Positions 32,123 to 42,271 of a stretch of DNA of 64,000 nt are shown piece after piece. How positions within the stretch are numbered: the stretch's first letter is position 1; every line of letters starts with the position of its first letter. The notes under the pieces were generated by a model. The model searched no databases, was not told where the DNA came from, and saw nothing but the letters and a program-made list of their open reading frames with translations. Source of the stretch: Arthrobacter sp. AFG7.2 (GTDB taxonomy: Bacteria; Actinomycetota; Actinomycetes; Actinomycetales; Micrococcaceae); assembly GCF_002892835.1 (NCBI RefSeq), contig NZ_PJMB01000004.1, positions 248,001-312,000 of the forward strand, given 5' to 3'. The position numbers were made by a program, and so were the translations under genes.

Positions 32123-34005
32123 TGCGCACCGGAATAGCCACAGTCTGCCTTTCAGGCACCCTGAAGGAAAAGATGCAGGCCTGTGCCATCGCGGGCTTCG
32201 ACGGCATCGAGATTTTCGAGCAGGACCTGGTCACCTCGCCGCTGAGCCCGGAAAACGTCCGCACCATGGCCGCTGACCTCGGCCTGGGACTCGACCTCTA
32301 CCAGCCGTTCAGGGATTTCGACGGCGTCACACCGGACCTGCTCAAGGCCAACCTGCGGCGCGCGGAGGCAAAGTTCAAGCTCATGTCCCGCCTGGGCATG
32401 GACACCATCCTGGTGTGCACGAACGTCGCCACGGCCACCATCGACGACGACGGCCTCCGGGCCTCCCAGCTCAGCGAACTTGCGGAGCTGGCAGGGGACC
32501 ACGGCGTGAAGGTCGCCTACGAGGCCCTGGCCTGGGGCAAGTACGTCAACGACTACGAGCACGCGTACCGCCTGGTGGAGATGGTGGACCACCCCAACCT
32601 CGGCACCTGCCTGGACTCCTTCCACATCCTGTCCCGCGACTGGGACACGGCTCCAATCGAGAAGATCGATGCGGAGAAGATCTTTTTTGTCCAGGTGGCC
32701 GACGCGCCCAAGCTTTCCATGGATGTGCTGTCCTGGAGCCGGCATTACCGCGTCTTCCCGGGCGAGGGACAGTTTGAGCTCGCCAAATTCATGGGCCACG
32801 TGGTCCGCGCCGGCTACACCGGACCGGTCTCCCTGGAGGTCTTCAACGACGTCTTCAGGCAGTCCGACGTGGACCGCACAGCGGTGGATGCCATGCGGTC
32901 CCTCATCTGGCTGGAGGAACAGAGCGCCAACTGGCTGGCAGCCGGCCCGGAAGGTGCCGCCAGTAGCGGCGCCGCGTCCCGCCGTCGTTATCCCATGGAA
33001 CTCGCCACGCTGCCCAAGGTGAGCGAACCGGCCGGCTTCAACTTTGCCGAGGTCAAAGCCGACGACACCGTGCAGCTCGAAAAGCTCCTGGGGCAGCTTG
33101 GCTTCGCGTTCGAGGGCCGCCACCGCACCAAGGACGTGCAGCTGTGGACCATGGGCCAGGCGCGGGTGATCATCAACGAACAGGCGGCCTCACACGCCGA
33201 GCCGGCGATCGCCGCTTTGGGATTCGACGTCGCTTCACCGGTCATCGCCTCCGCACGCGCACAGCAGCTCAAGGCCCCGGTGGTGGCCCGCAGGGTGCAG
33301 GCCGACGAGGAAGTCTTCCAGGGAATCGCAGCGCCGGACTCCACCGAAATCTTCCTGTGCCAGGGCAGCCCTGACGGCACGGCGGCCTGGACGCACGAGT
33401 TCGGAGAGGGCCTGGAGCGCACGGGCCAGGCACAGAACGCGGTCATCGACCACGTAAACCTCGCCCAGCCGTGGCAGCACTTCGACGAAGCCGTCCTCTT
33501 CTACACCAGTGCGCTGGCTCTGGAACCGCAGCCGTTCGCGGAAGTGCCCAGCCCCAGCGGGCTGGTGCGCTCGCAGGTCATGCAGACGTCCGACGCCGCG
33601 GTGCGGCTTGTCCTGAACCTGGCGCCGGCGCAGCAGGCCGCGGTACAAGGTACACAGACCGTCCGCAAGACATACCAGGAACACATCGCGTTCGCCGTGG
33701 ACGACCTCGTGGCCACGGCCCGGGCGGCGCAGGACCGGGGGCTGGAGTTCCTGCAGATCCCGGCCAACTACTACGAGGACCTGGACGCCCGGTTCGATCT
33801 TGAACCCGGGTTCCTGGCCACCCTGAAGGAACTCAACCTCCTGTATGACCGGGACGCCGACGGCGAATTCCTCCACTTCTACACCGCCACCGTGGGCAGT
33901 GTGTTCTTCGAGATGGTGGAGCGCCGCGGCAACTACGACGGGTACGGGGCGCCCAACGCCCCCGTCCGGCACGCAGTTCAGTACGACTCGCTGCATCGCA
34001 CCTGA
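32122..34005 (+). CDS. quiC: 3-dehydroshikimate dehydratase fused to an HPPD-like domain (QuiC-type)
   Basis: Converts 3-dehydroshikimate to protocatechuate. 627 residues, the size of the Pseudomonas QuiC1-type fusion. The N-terminal sugar-isomerase-like TIM barrel (about 1-275) carries the metal ligands E134 (AYEALAW), D165 (CLDSFHIL), Q191 (FVQVADAP) and E239 (SLEVFNDVF). After a linker, two vicinal-oxygen-chelate modules (about 300-620) resemble 4-hydroxyphenylpyruvate dioxygenase. Metal-type His, His and Glu are seen in VIDHVNLA, QEHIAFAV and VFFEMVERRG. Whether the second half is catalytic is unknown. Confidence 0.93.
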   Translation: MRTGIATVCLSGTLKEKMQACAIAGFDGIEIFEQDLVTSPLSPENVRTMAADLGLGLDLYQPFRDFDGVTPDLLKANLRRAEAKFKLMSRLGMDTILVCTNVATATIDDDGLRASQLSELAELAGDHGVKVAYEALAWGKYVNDYEHAYRLVEMVDHPNLGTCLDSFHILSRDWDTAPIEKIDAEKIFFVQVADAPKLSMDVLSWSRHYRVFPGEGQFELAKFMGHVVRAGYTGPVSLEVFNDVFRQSDVDRTAVDAMRSLIWLEEQSANWLAAGPEGAASSGAASRRRYPMELATLPKVSEPAGFNFAEVKADDTVQLEKLLGQLGFAFEGRHRTKDVQLWTMGQARVIINEQAASHAEPAIAALGFDVASPVIASARAQQLKAPVVARRVQADEEVFQGIAAPDSTEIFLCQGSPDGTAAWTHEFGEGLERTGQAQNAVIDHVNLAQPWQHFDEAVLFYTSALALEPQPFAEVPSPSGLVRSQVMQTSDAAVRLVLNLAPAQQAAVQGTQTVRKTYQEHIAFAVDDLVATARAAQDRGLEFLQIPANYYEDLDARFDLEPGFLATLKELNLLYDRDADGEFLHFYTATVGSVFFEMVERRGNYDGYGAPNAPVRHAVQYDSLHRT

Positions 34006-34059
34006 GCAACGGGAAAAGCACCATTCAGCAATCAATGGAAAACCAGAAAGGAGCCAGCC

Positions 34060-34932
34060 GTGCCGGAAGACACCAACGCCCAGCTTGAAACGGACGAGTC
34101 TGTGCCGCCCGCCGAGCCGAAGGCAGCCCACCTGCCCCTGGACCGCGCCATCGAAACCCAGGCCGACCTCAGTGCCGAGATCAACGCGCTGGGCGATGCG
34201 TACGCCCGGGCGCTTAAAGAGGGCACGCCCGCAGAGACCCAGCCCCGGCTGGACTACCCGCCCTACCGCTCCAGCATCCTGCGCCACCCCACCAAAAGCC
34301 TGCACCACGCGGACCCGGAAACCATCGAGCTGTACTCGCCGGCCTTCGGGCACCAGGACGTGCACGCGCTCGAATCGGACCTGACTATTCAGCACAACGG
34401 GGAACCCCAGGGGGAACGGATCATCGTGGCAGGCCGGGTCCTTGACGGTGACGGCAGGCCTGTGGCGGGCCAGCTGGTGGAGATCTGGCAGGCCAACTCC
34501 TCCGGCCGGTACATCCACAAGCGCGACCAGCACCCGGCGCCGATCGACCCCAACTTCACGGGCATCGGCCGCTGCATCACAGGGCCCGATGGCTCCTACC
34601 GGTTCACCACCATCAAGCCCGGCGCATACCCGTGGAAGAACCACCTCAACGCCTGGCGCCCGGCGCACATCCACTTCTCCCTGTTCGGCACCGAATTTAC
34701 CCAGCGGATCATCACCCAGATGTACTTCCCCGGCGACCAGCTGTTCCCGCTGGATCCGATCTACCAGACCATCGTGGACCAGGATGCGCGCGACCGGCTC
34801 GTGGCCACGTACGACCACAGCCTCACCGAACCCGAGTGGGCCCTTGGCTACAACTGGGACATCGTCCTGACCGGCCCCAAGCGGACCTGGACCGAAAACG
34901 AGGCGCTTGGCGCAGAAGGCGATGAGGAGTAG
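34060..34932 (+). CDS. pcaH: Protocatechuate 3,4-dioxygenase beta subunit
   Basis: Catalytic subunit of the Fe(III) intradiol dioxygenase that opens protocatechuate to 3-carboxy-cis,cis-muconate. 290 residues. The four iron ligands are visible: Y151 (SGRYIHKRD), Y190 (PGAYPWKN) and H203/H205 (RPAHIHFSL). The family dioxygenase core begins GRVLDGDGRPVAGQLVEIWQ. The N-terminal 45 residues are extended relative to many homologues. GTG start with AAAGGAG upstream. Three bases separate it from pcaG. Confidence 0.96.
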   Translation: MPEDTNAQLETDESVPPAEPKAAHLPLDRAIETQADLSAEINALGDAYARALKEGTPAETQPRLDYPPYRSSILRHPTKSLHHADPETIELYSPAFGHQDVHALESDLTIQHNGEPQGERIIVAGRVLDGDGRPVAGQLVEIWQANSSGRYIHKRDQHPAPIDPNFTGIGRCITGPDGSYRFTTIKPGAYPWKNHLNAWRPAHIHFSLFGTEFTQRIITQMYFPGDQLFPLDPIYQTIVDQDARDRLVATYDHSLTEPEWALGYNWDIVLTGPKRTWTENEALGAEGDEE

Positions 34933-34935
34933 GCC

Positions 34936-35499
34936 ATGAGCAACCAGACCAAACTTGTTCCCACCCCCGGCCAGACCGTTGGACCGTTCTACGGCTACGC
35001 GCTGCCGTTCGAAAAGGACAACGAGCTCCTGGCCCCCGGCTCACCCGGCTCCATCCGGCTCCAGGGGACTGTGTATGACGGGTCCGGCCAGCCCATCCCT
35101 GACGCCATCCTGGAGATATGGCAGCCCGATGCGGACGGCAACGTTGTCCAGAAGACCGGCTCGCTGGTCCGCGACGGCTACACCTTCACGGGATGGGGCC
35201 GCGGTGCCGTGGGCAACTCCGGAATCTTCACCTTCACCACCGTGAACCCCGGCCCCACAAAGCCGGGCGCGGCACCCTTCATCTCCGTAGCCATCTTCGC
35301 CCGCGGACTCACCAACCGGCTCTTCACCCGCATCTACCTTCCCGACAACGACGAGGCGCTGGCCAACGACCCGCTGCTCCGCTCCCTGGATCCCGAGCGC
35401 CGCAAAACACTGATCGCACGCCGCGACGCCGACGGTGGCCTCACCTGGGACGTCCGTCTCCAGGGTGAGGGCGAAACAGTCTTCCTGGACTTCCAGTGA
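34936..35499 (+). CDS. pcaG: Protocatechuate 3,4-dioxygenase alpha subunit
   Basis: Structural and substrate-binding subunit that pairs with PcaH. 187 residues, typical length. It keeps TPGQTVGPFYGYAL at the N-terminus and the dioxygenase fold (GTVYDGSGQPIPDAILEIWQ) but lacks the iron His pair, as expected for alpha subunits. Start ATG follows a GAGGAG segment at the end of pcaH. Its stop overlaps the start of pcaB (GTGA). Confidence 0.95.
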   Translation: MSNQTKLVPTPGQTVGPFYGYALPFEKDNELLAPGSPGSIRLQGTVYDGSGQPIPDAILEIWQPDADGNVVQKTGSLVRDGYTFTGWGRGAVGNSGIFTFTTVNPGPTKPGAAPFISVAIFARGLTNRLFTRIYLPDNDEALANDPLLRSLDPERRKTLIARRDADGGLTWDVRLQGEGETVFLDFQ

Positions 35500-36986
35500 C
35501 GGGAGCCGCCAGCCTGGGATCTTCGGGTGCCGTCGGGGGAGTGGGCGACGCCGGCCTGCTGAGCCCCGTCTCGGCCTCGGTATTGGTGGCGGCGCTGACG
35601 GGTGACCGGGCGGTGCTGGCGGCCATCCTCGCCGTCGAGTCCGGCTGGGCGGCCGTGCTGGAAAACGCCGGCCTGGCTCCCGCCGGTTCCGCCGCCGTCG
35701 TCTCCGCTGCTGCCGAGCCCGGCCGCTACGATCCTGCCGATATCGCGCACCGGGCACAGGGCGGCGGCAACCCGGTGATTCCGTTGCTGGCGGACTTGCG
35801 CAAGCACGTCGCCGCGCTGGACACGGCGGGCATCGGGGCAGGGAAGGCAGTTCACACGTCTTTGACCAGCCAGGATGTCCTGGACACCGCGCTGATGCTT
35901 GTGGCCCGCAACACTGTGGAGGCACTGCTGGGGGACCTGAAAAGGACGACGGCGGCGCTCGCAGCCTTGGCGGAGCAGCATGCGCGCACCTTGTGCGTGG
36001 CAAGGAGCCTGACCCAGCATTCCCTCCCGTTCACGTTCGGGCTGCGCGCCGCTCAATGGTTCCACGGGGCTGCGGCAGCGGGGCGTGTGCTGGCGGCCCT
36101 GCCCTTCCCGGTCCAGTTCGGCGGCGCGGCCGGCACGCTGGCCGCCGGAACGGTCCTGTCCTCCGGCTCATCGCATACGCCTTTCAGCCTGGCCGATGCC
36201 CTGGCCGCCCAACTGAGCCTGGCCACAGCTGTCGCCCCCTGGCACACCAACCGGATCACCATCACCTCCCTGGGCAACGCCCTCGCCGCCGTGCTGGATG
36301 CCTTGGGCAAGATCGCCGCGGACGTCCTGTTCCTGAGCCGGCCCGAGGTCGGCGAGCTGGCGGAACCGCGGGCTGCCGGGCGGGGAGTATCCTCCGCGAT
36401 GCCGCAGAAGCAGAACCCGGTGCTGTCCGTGCTGGTCCGCAGCGCCGCGCTGCAGGCCCCGGGCCTGGCCGGCCAGCTGCACCTGGCGGCAGCAAACTTC
36501 ACCGATGAACGCCCGGACGGTGCCTGGCACATCGAATGGCCGGCGCTCCGGCAGCTCCTTGCACTCACACTCGGGGCGGCCGGACATGTCCGGGAGCTCA
36601 CCGAAGGACTGCAGGTCTTCCCGGACGCGATGCGCCGGAACCTTGACCTCGCCGGTCCGCTGGTCCTGGCCGAAGGCGTGGCTGCCGCCGTGGCACCCCT
36701 GCTGAAGGACAGGGACGGCGTCAACGGCAAGCAGCAGCTCCAGGCCGTGGTGGACCAGACGCTGCAGGCACCGCCGGCGGAACAGGGCAGCACCTACCGC
36801 AAGCTGCTCCGCGACGCCGTACCCGCTGACGCGCTGACAGACGTTCGGCTGGAGGAGCTCCTCGACCTCGGCAGCTATCTGGGCGAAGCCGGCAGCATTT
36901 CCGAGCGCATCCTGGCCGCGTTCCCCGAATTTGCGGCGCCCATCGAACTATCCACTACCGACGCGAACGGAGTCTCCCGTGGCTAA
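35496..36986 (+). CDS. pcaB: 3-carboxy-cis,cis-muconate cycloisomerase
   Basis: Converts 3-carboxymuconate to 4-carboxymuconolactone. 496 residues, fumarase/aspartase superfamily. The flexible catalytic signature is SSAMPQKQNPV near residue 300, with HTSLTSQDVLDTAL and LTQHSLPFTFG upstream. Slightly longer than typical (about 450) because of a Gly/Ala-rich start. GTG start shares four bases with pcaG; the pcaD start lies inside its last codons. Confidence 0.94.
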   Translation: MTGAASLGSSGAVGGVGDAGLLSPVSASVLVAALTGDRAVLAAILAVESGWAAVLENAGLAPAGSAAVVSAAAEPGRYDPADIAHRAQGGGNPVIPLLADLRKHVAALDTAGIGAGKAVHTSLTSQDVLDTALMLVARNTVEALLGDLKRTTAALAALAEQHARTLCVARSLTQHSLPFTFGLRAAQWFHGAAAAGRVLAALPFPVQFGGAAGTLAAGTVLSSGSSHTPFSLADALAAQLSLATAVAPWHTNRITITSLGNALAAVLDALGKIAADVLFLSRPEVGELAEPRAAGRGVSSAMPQKQNPVLSVLVRSAALQAPGLAGQLHLAAANFTDERPDGAWHIEWPALRQLLALTLGAAGHVRELTEGLQVFPDAMRRNLDLAGPLVLAEGVAAAVAPLLKDRDGVNGKQQLQAVVDQTLQAPPAEQGSTYRKLLRDAVPADALTDVRLEELLDLGSYLGEAGSISERILAAFPEFAAPIELSTTDANGVSRG

Positions 36987-37797
36987 ACCCGCCCTGAAAG
37001 CAGCACTGCTCTCGCCCCAGCGGCCCCTGGGGGACCACCCGCTCCTGGTGGTTGGACCATCCCTGGGGACCTCCACCATCCTGTGGAACCGCACCGCCTC
37101 AGTGCTCGGGAACGACTACGACGTGGTGGCCTGGGACCTGCCCGGCCATGGTGTCTCGCCCGCTGCCACCGAAACGTTCGACGTCGCGGGGCTGGCTGAC
37201 GCCGTGGTGGACCTCGTAGATTCCATTGCCCCCGGCGCGTCCTTCCACTACGCCGGCGTCTCCCTGGGCGGTGCCACCGGACTGCAGCTGGGCATCAAAC
37301 ATGGTGAACGGCTCAAGAGCCTGTCCGTGCAGTGCAGCGGCGCGAAGCTGGGAACACCCGAAGGATGGCTGGAGCGCGCTGAAACGGTCCGGACGCAGGG
37401 TACCGGGGTGATGATCCAGGGTTCGGCGCAGCGCTGGTTCGCACCCGGCTTCATGGACCGCGAGCCGGAGCTGAGCAGCCGGCTCCTGCACGCCCTGCGG
37501 GATGCCGACCGTTTCAGCTACGCCTTTTGCTGCCAAGCCCTGGCAGCCTTCGATGTCCGGGAGGACCTGGGCAGCATCCGGGTCCCCACGCAGGTTATTG
37601 CGGGCGCGCTGGACGAGGTGGCCCCGCCGTCGTTCGCTGAAGATGTGGCGGCAGGCATCACCGCCGGCGGCGGCACCGCAACCGCGGTGACGCTCGGGGG
37701 GGTGGCCCACCTGGCACCCGCCGAGGCGCCGGGACACGTGGCGGAGCTGATGCGCAGCCTCATCGCCTGGGCCGAATCGCAGGTGGGGGCCAAGTGA
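36979..37797 (+). CDS. pcaD: 3-oxoadipate enol-lactonase (alpha/beta hydrolase)
   Basis: Hydrolyses beta-ketoadipate enol-lactone to beta-ketoadipate. 272 residues, alpha/beta hydrolase fold. The nucleophile elbow is GVSLGGA, the acid GALDEVAPP, and the histidine GGVAHLAP. The GTG at 36979 was chosen because it gives MAKPALKAALLS and overlaps pcaB by eight bases; a longer frame from 36931 lies wholly within pcaB. In many actinobacteria this domain is fused to PcaC as PcaL; here the genes overlap by four bases but are separate. Confidence 0.9.
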   Translation: MAKPALKAALLSPQRPLGDHPLLVVGPSLGTSTILWNRTASVLGNDYDVVAWDLPGHGVSPAATETFDVAGLADAVVDLVDSIAPGASFHYAGVSLGGATGLQLGIKHGERLKSLSVQCSGAKLGTPEGWLERAETVRTQGTGVMIQGSAQRWFAPGFMDREPELSSRLLHALRDADRFSYAFCCQALAAFDVREDLGSIRVPTQVIAGALDEVAPPSFAEDVAAGITAGGGTATAVTLGGVAHLAPAEAPGHVAELMRSLIAWAESQVGAK

Positions 37798-38284
37798 ACG
37801 GCAGCCAGTCCCGCGGCGGGCAAAGGCATGGCGTGGTCCAGCCCGGTGCCACCGGCCAGGAGGTTTACGACGGCGGCATGAAGGTCCGGCGCGAAGTCCT
37901 GGGGGACGCGCACGTGGACCGGGCCAACGCCACCAAGGACGGGTTCACGGAGGATTTCCAGGACATGATCACGCGGATCGCGTGGGGTGGAATCTGGACC
38001 CGCCCGGGCCTGAGCCGGCAGATGCGCTCTGCCGTCACCATCACCGCGATGGTGGCGCACGGGCACTGGGACGAGCTGGCCATGCACGTCCGCGCCGCTG
38101 TGCGTAACGGCCTGAGCAGGGACGAGATCAAGGAGATCCTGCTGCAGACCGCCATCTATTGCGGAGTCCCCTCCGCCAACACCGCCTTCAAGACCGCCCA
38201 GCAGGTGTTCCGTGAACTGGACAGCACTCCAGTGGACAGCGCCGCGACGGGCACCGCGTCAGACCAGAATCAAGAGGAACCATC

Positions 38285-38288
<4 letters not shown>
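37794..38288 (+). CDS. pcaC: 4-carboxymuconolactone decarboxylase
   Basis: Decarboxylates 4-carboxymuconolactone to the enol-lactone. 164 residues. The family core is RREVLGDAHVDRA, WGGIWTRPGL, ITAMVAHGHWDELAMHVRAAVRNG and EIKEILLQTAIYCGVPSAN. An N-terminal Gly/Gln tail of about 25 residues and a polar C-terminal tail flank it. GTG start overlapping the pcaD stop; its own stop overlaps the pcaF ATG by four bases. Confidence 0.94.
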
Positions 38289-39502
<1,214 letters not shown>

Positions 39503-39505
39503 GAC

Positions 39506-40207
39506 ATGCTGACTTTTGTTGATTCCGTCCAGGAGGCCGTGTCCGGCATCAAGGATGGTTACACCGTGATGATCGGCGGGTTCGGGAACGCCGGGCAGCC
39601 GTTCGAACTGATCGACGCGCTGCTGGACTGCGGCGCGAAGGACCTGACCGTGGTGAACAACAACGCCGGGCAGGGTGACCAGGGCCTGGCTCTGCTGATC
39701 AAGGAAGGCCGGGTGGGAAAGATGATCTGCTCCTTCCCGCGGCAGTCCGACTCCTGGCACTTCGACACCAGGTACAAGGCAGGCGAGATCGAACTGGAGC
39801 TCGTGCCGCAGGGCAACCTGGCGGAGCGGATCCGGGCAGCGGGCGCCGGGATCGGCGGGTTCTTCACCCCCACCGGGTACGGCACCATGCTCGCCGAGGG
39901 CAAGGAAACCAGGATCATCGACGGCCGCGGCCAGGTCTTCGAGACCCCCATCCACGCCGACGTCGCACTGATCAAGGCCCTCAAAGCGGACGGCAAGGGC
40001 AACCTGGTGTACCGGAAGACGGCCCGGAACTTCGGGCCCATCATGGCCGCTGCGGCCAGGCACACCATCGTCCAGGTCTCCGAGATTGTTCCCACCGGCG
40101 GGCTGGACCCGGAAAACGTGGTGACCCCCGGGATCTACGTCAACACAGTGGTCCGCGTTCCCGCGGGCGCCGGCAGCACCGCCGGTACGGAAGAGAAAGT
40201 TGCCTGA
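39506..40207 (+). CDS. pcaI: 3-oxoadipate CoA-transferase subunit A
   Basis: Transfers CoA from succinyl-CoA to beta-ketoadipate, working with PcaJ. 233 residues, CoA-transferase family I subunit A. It shows the glycine-rich GYTVMIGGFGNAGQP, LTVVNNNAGQG and GIGGFFTPTGYGT segments. Three bases separate it from pcaF, and one base from the pcaJ start. Confidence 0.95.
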   Translation: MLTFVDSVQEAVSGIKDGYTVMIGGFGNAGQPFELIDALLDCGAKDLTVVNNNAGQGDQGLALLIKEGRVGKMICSFPRQSDSWHFDTRYKAGEIELELVPQGNLAERIRAAGAGIGGFFTPTGYGTMLAEGKETRIIDGRGQVFETPIHADVALIKALKADGKGNLVYRKTARNFGPIMAAAARHTIVQVSEIVPTGGLDPENVVTPGIYVNTVVRVPAGAGSTAGTEEKVA

Positions 40208-40208
40208 C

Positions 40209-40883
40209 ATGAGCACCGCAACCTCCATCCAGACCTCAGCCACACCCCTGGGCCGGGATGACCTGGCCCGGCTCGTGGCCAAGGACATCGCGCCCGGGTC
40301 CTTTGTCAACCTTGGCATCGGCCAGCCCACCCTGGTGTCCAACTACCTCACGGACGAACAGAACATCACCCTCCACACGGAAAACGGCATGCTCGGCATG
40401 GGCCCTGCAGCTGAAGGCGACCAGATCGACGGCGACCTCATCAATGCCGGCAAGATCCCCGTCACCGAGCTTCCGGGTGCCTCCTACTTCCACCACGCCG
40501 ACTCCTTCGCGATCATGCGCGGCGGACACCTGGACATCTGCGTTCTGGGCGCCTTCCAGGTCTCGGCAACGGGGGACCTCGCGAACTGGCACACCGGGGC
40601 ACCCGGGGCGATTCCCGCCGTCGGCGGTGCCATGGACCTGGCCACCGGCGCGAAGGACGTCTTCGTCATGATGACCCTGCTTACCCGCGAGGGTGCCTCC
40701 AAGATCGTCGAGTCCTGCACCTACCCGCTTACGGGCATCGGCTGCGTGACCCGCGTGTACACGGACAAGGGCGTGTTCCTCACCGGGCCGGACGGCGTGG
40801 CCGTCCGGGAGACCTTCGGCTGCACTTTGGAGGAGCTCCAGGAACTGGTGCCCGTCCAGCTCAAGGCGGCACCGGCAGCCTGA
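40209..40883 (+). CDS. pcaJ: 3-oxoadipate CoA-transferase subunit B
   Basis: Catalytic subunit of the CoA-transferase. 224 residues. The catalytic glutamate lies in TENGMLGMGP near residue 60, with the family N-terminus LARLVAKDIAPGSFVNLGIG and the GGHLDICVLGAFQV segment. The ATG at 40209 is preferred to a TTG nine bases earlier. Last enzyme gene of the operon; the IclR gene starts 24 bases later. Confidence 0.95.
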   Translation: MSTATSIQTSATPLGRDDLARLVAKDIAPGSFVNLGIGQPTLVSNYLTDEQNITLHTENGMLGMGPAAEGDQIDGDLINAGKIPVTELPGASYFHHADSFAIMRGGHLDICVLGAFQVSATGDLANWHTGAPGAIPAVGGAMDLATGAKDVFVMMTLLTREGASKIVESCTYPLTGIGCVTRVYTDKGVFLTGPDGVAVRETFGCTLEELQELVPVQLKAAPAA

Positions 40884-40907
40884 AACTGAGCCCTAGGATT
40901 GGTAACC

Positions 40908-41711
40908 ATGACCGACGCAGCATCAGCGGGTGCCCCGCAGGCCAGTGACCAGTACGTCCAGTCGCTGGCCCGCGGCCTTGCGGTGATCCGTGCGTTCGAC
41001 ACGGACCATCCCGTGATGACCCTGACCGAAGTGGCGGCCCGCACCGGGCTGACCCGGGCGACGGCCCGGCGCTTCCTCCACACCCTGGTGGAACTGGGCT
41101 ATGTGCGGACCGACGGCAAGACCTTCGCGCTGACGGCCAAGGTGCTCCAGCTGGGGTACGCCTATCTGTCCGGGTTGTCCCTGCCCCAGCTGGCGCAGCC
41201 GCACCTGGAGGAGCTGTCCCTGAAACTGGGGGAGTCCACCTCGGCCGCCGTGCTGGACGGAACGGACATCGCCTATATCGCCCGGGTGACCACCCGCCGG
41301 ATCATGAACGTGGGCATCACGGTGGGAACCCGCTTCCCGGCCTACGCAACCTCCATGGGCCGCGTGCTGCTCGCCGGGCTGCCGCCGGCCGGCCTGGAAG
41401 CCTACCTGGCCGCTGCCGAGATCAAACCGCTCACCCCGCGCGCCCTGGGCACCGCAAAAGACCTGCTGGCAGTCCTGGACACCGTTCGGGCGCAGGGCTG
41501 GTGCCTCCTGGACCAGGAGCTGGAACTTGGCCTGATGTCCGTGGCCGCTCCCGTCTACGACGGGCCAAAAGTGGTGGCTGCCGTCAACGTGTCTCTGCAG
41601 GCCCAGTCCCTGGCCGCGCAAACGGATCCCGACGCCTACCTGGCCTCGGTAGCCCAGGAGATCGTGGCGACGGCGAAGCTCGTCTCCGCCGACCTGACTG
41701 CCCGGGGCTGA
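40908..41711 (+). CDS. IclR family regulator (PcaR/PcaU-like)
   Basis: 267-residue IclR regulator of the PcaR/PobR type. The winged helix has YVQSLARGLAVIRAF, then MTLTEVAARTGLTRATARRFLHTLVELGYV. The effector domain has YATSMGRVLLAGL and LLDQELELGLMSVAAPVY. In relatives the inducer is beta-ketoadipate or protocatechuate. TAGGAT eight bases before the ATG suggests it also has its own promoter besides reading from the operon. It closes the pca cluster and is the likely operon regulator together with the upstream IclR protein. Confidence 0.9.
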   Translation: MTDAASAGAPQASDQYVQSLARGLAVIRAFDTDHPVMTLTEVAARTGLTRATARRFLHTLVELGYVRTDGKTFALTAKVLQLGYAYLSGLSLPQLAQPHLEELSLKLGESTSAAVLDGTDIAYIARVTTRRIMNVGITVGTRFPAYATSMGRVLLAGLPPAGLEAYLAAAEIKPLTPRALGTAKDLLAVLDTVRAQGWCLLDQELELGLMSVAAPVYDGPKVVAAVNVSLQAQSLAAQTDPDAYLASVAQEIVATAKLVSADLTARG

Positions 41712-41765
41712 TCTCCCTTACGCCGTCCCTTGTGCGGTGCCCGCCGCGAAGGCACACTGTGGCTC

Positions 41766-42098
41766 ATGGCCACCGAGGATGACGTCCGAAAAACTGCCCT
41801 CGCGCTGCCGGGGGTCACGGAGCGGCCGAGCTGGGGCCGGCCGGCCTGGTTCGCCAGAACCCTGCTGGCCCGGATCTGGGAACCCGGTGTCCTCACCGTC
41901 AAAACGGACGAGCGCGAGGCCCTGGCCGGAACCGAACCGGAAACCTACTTCTGGACACCCCACCACAGCCGCTCTCCCCAGCTGGTGCTCGTGCGGCTGG
42001 ACCGGATCGATGCGAAGCTCCTGGAGGAACTGCTGCAGGATTCCTACCGGCTCGCGGGTGGGAACCCAGGCAGCCGCCGGCAGCCGGAAAACCATTAA
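41766..42098 (+). CDS. MmcQ/YjbR family protein
   Basis: 110-residue protein of the MmcQ/YjbR family (DUF419), a CyaY-like alpha/beta fold with a proposed DNA-binding role. Family signatures are VRKTALALPGVTERPSWGRPAWF and LVLVRLDRIDAKLLEELLQDSYR. The ATG giving MATEDDVRK was chosen; the reading frame extends further upstream without support. It follows the pca regulator by 54 bases and is functionally unrelated to it. Confidence 0.9.
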   Translation: MATEDDVRKTALALPGVTERPSWGRPAWFARTLLARIWEPGVLTVKTDEREALAGTEPETYFWTPHHSRSPQLVLVRLDRIDAKLLEELLQDSYRLAGGNPGSRRQPENH

Positions 42099-42271
42099 GG
42101 TAACTGTTTGCCACCCAAGCCAGCCGCCCTACTCCCGCCGCTGCGGTGCGGGCCATAGACTCTAGCCAACTACGTGCAGCAGCGCCGCTTTGCGAAGCCC
42201 CGGAACAACAGAACCATGGACAGCCTGTCAGGGCGGCGCTCGCGCACTCACGCAGCGAGGGGAGTCGGCGG

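Noticed and set aside
33235..34818. Leftward open frame of 527 codons opposite quiC and pcaH
   Set aside because: Val/Gly/Arg-rich shadow frame without motifs; both forward genes are certain.
42099..42271. Possible riboswitch in the leader of the transhydrogenase operon
   Set aside because: The 170-base region is GC-rich with short inverted repeats, but I could match no known riboswitch consensus.
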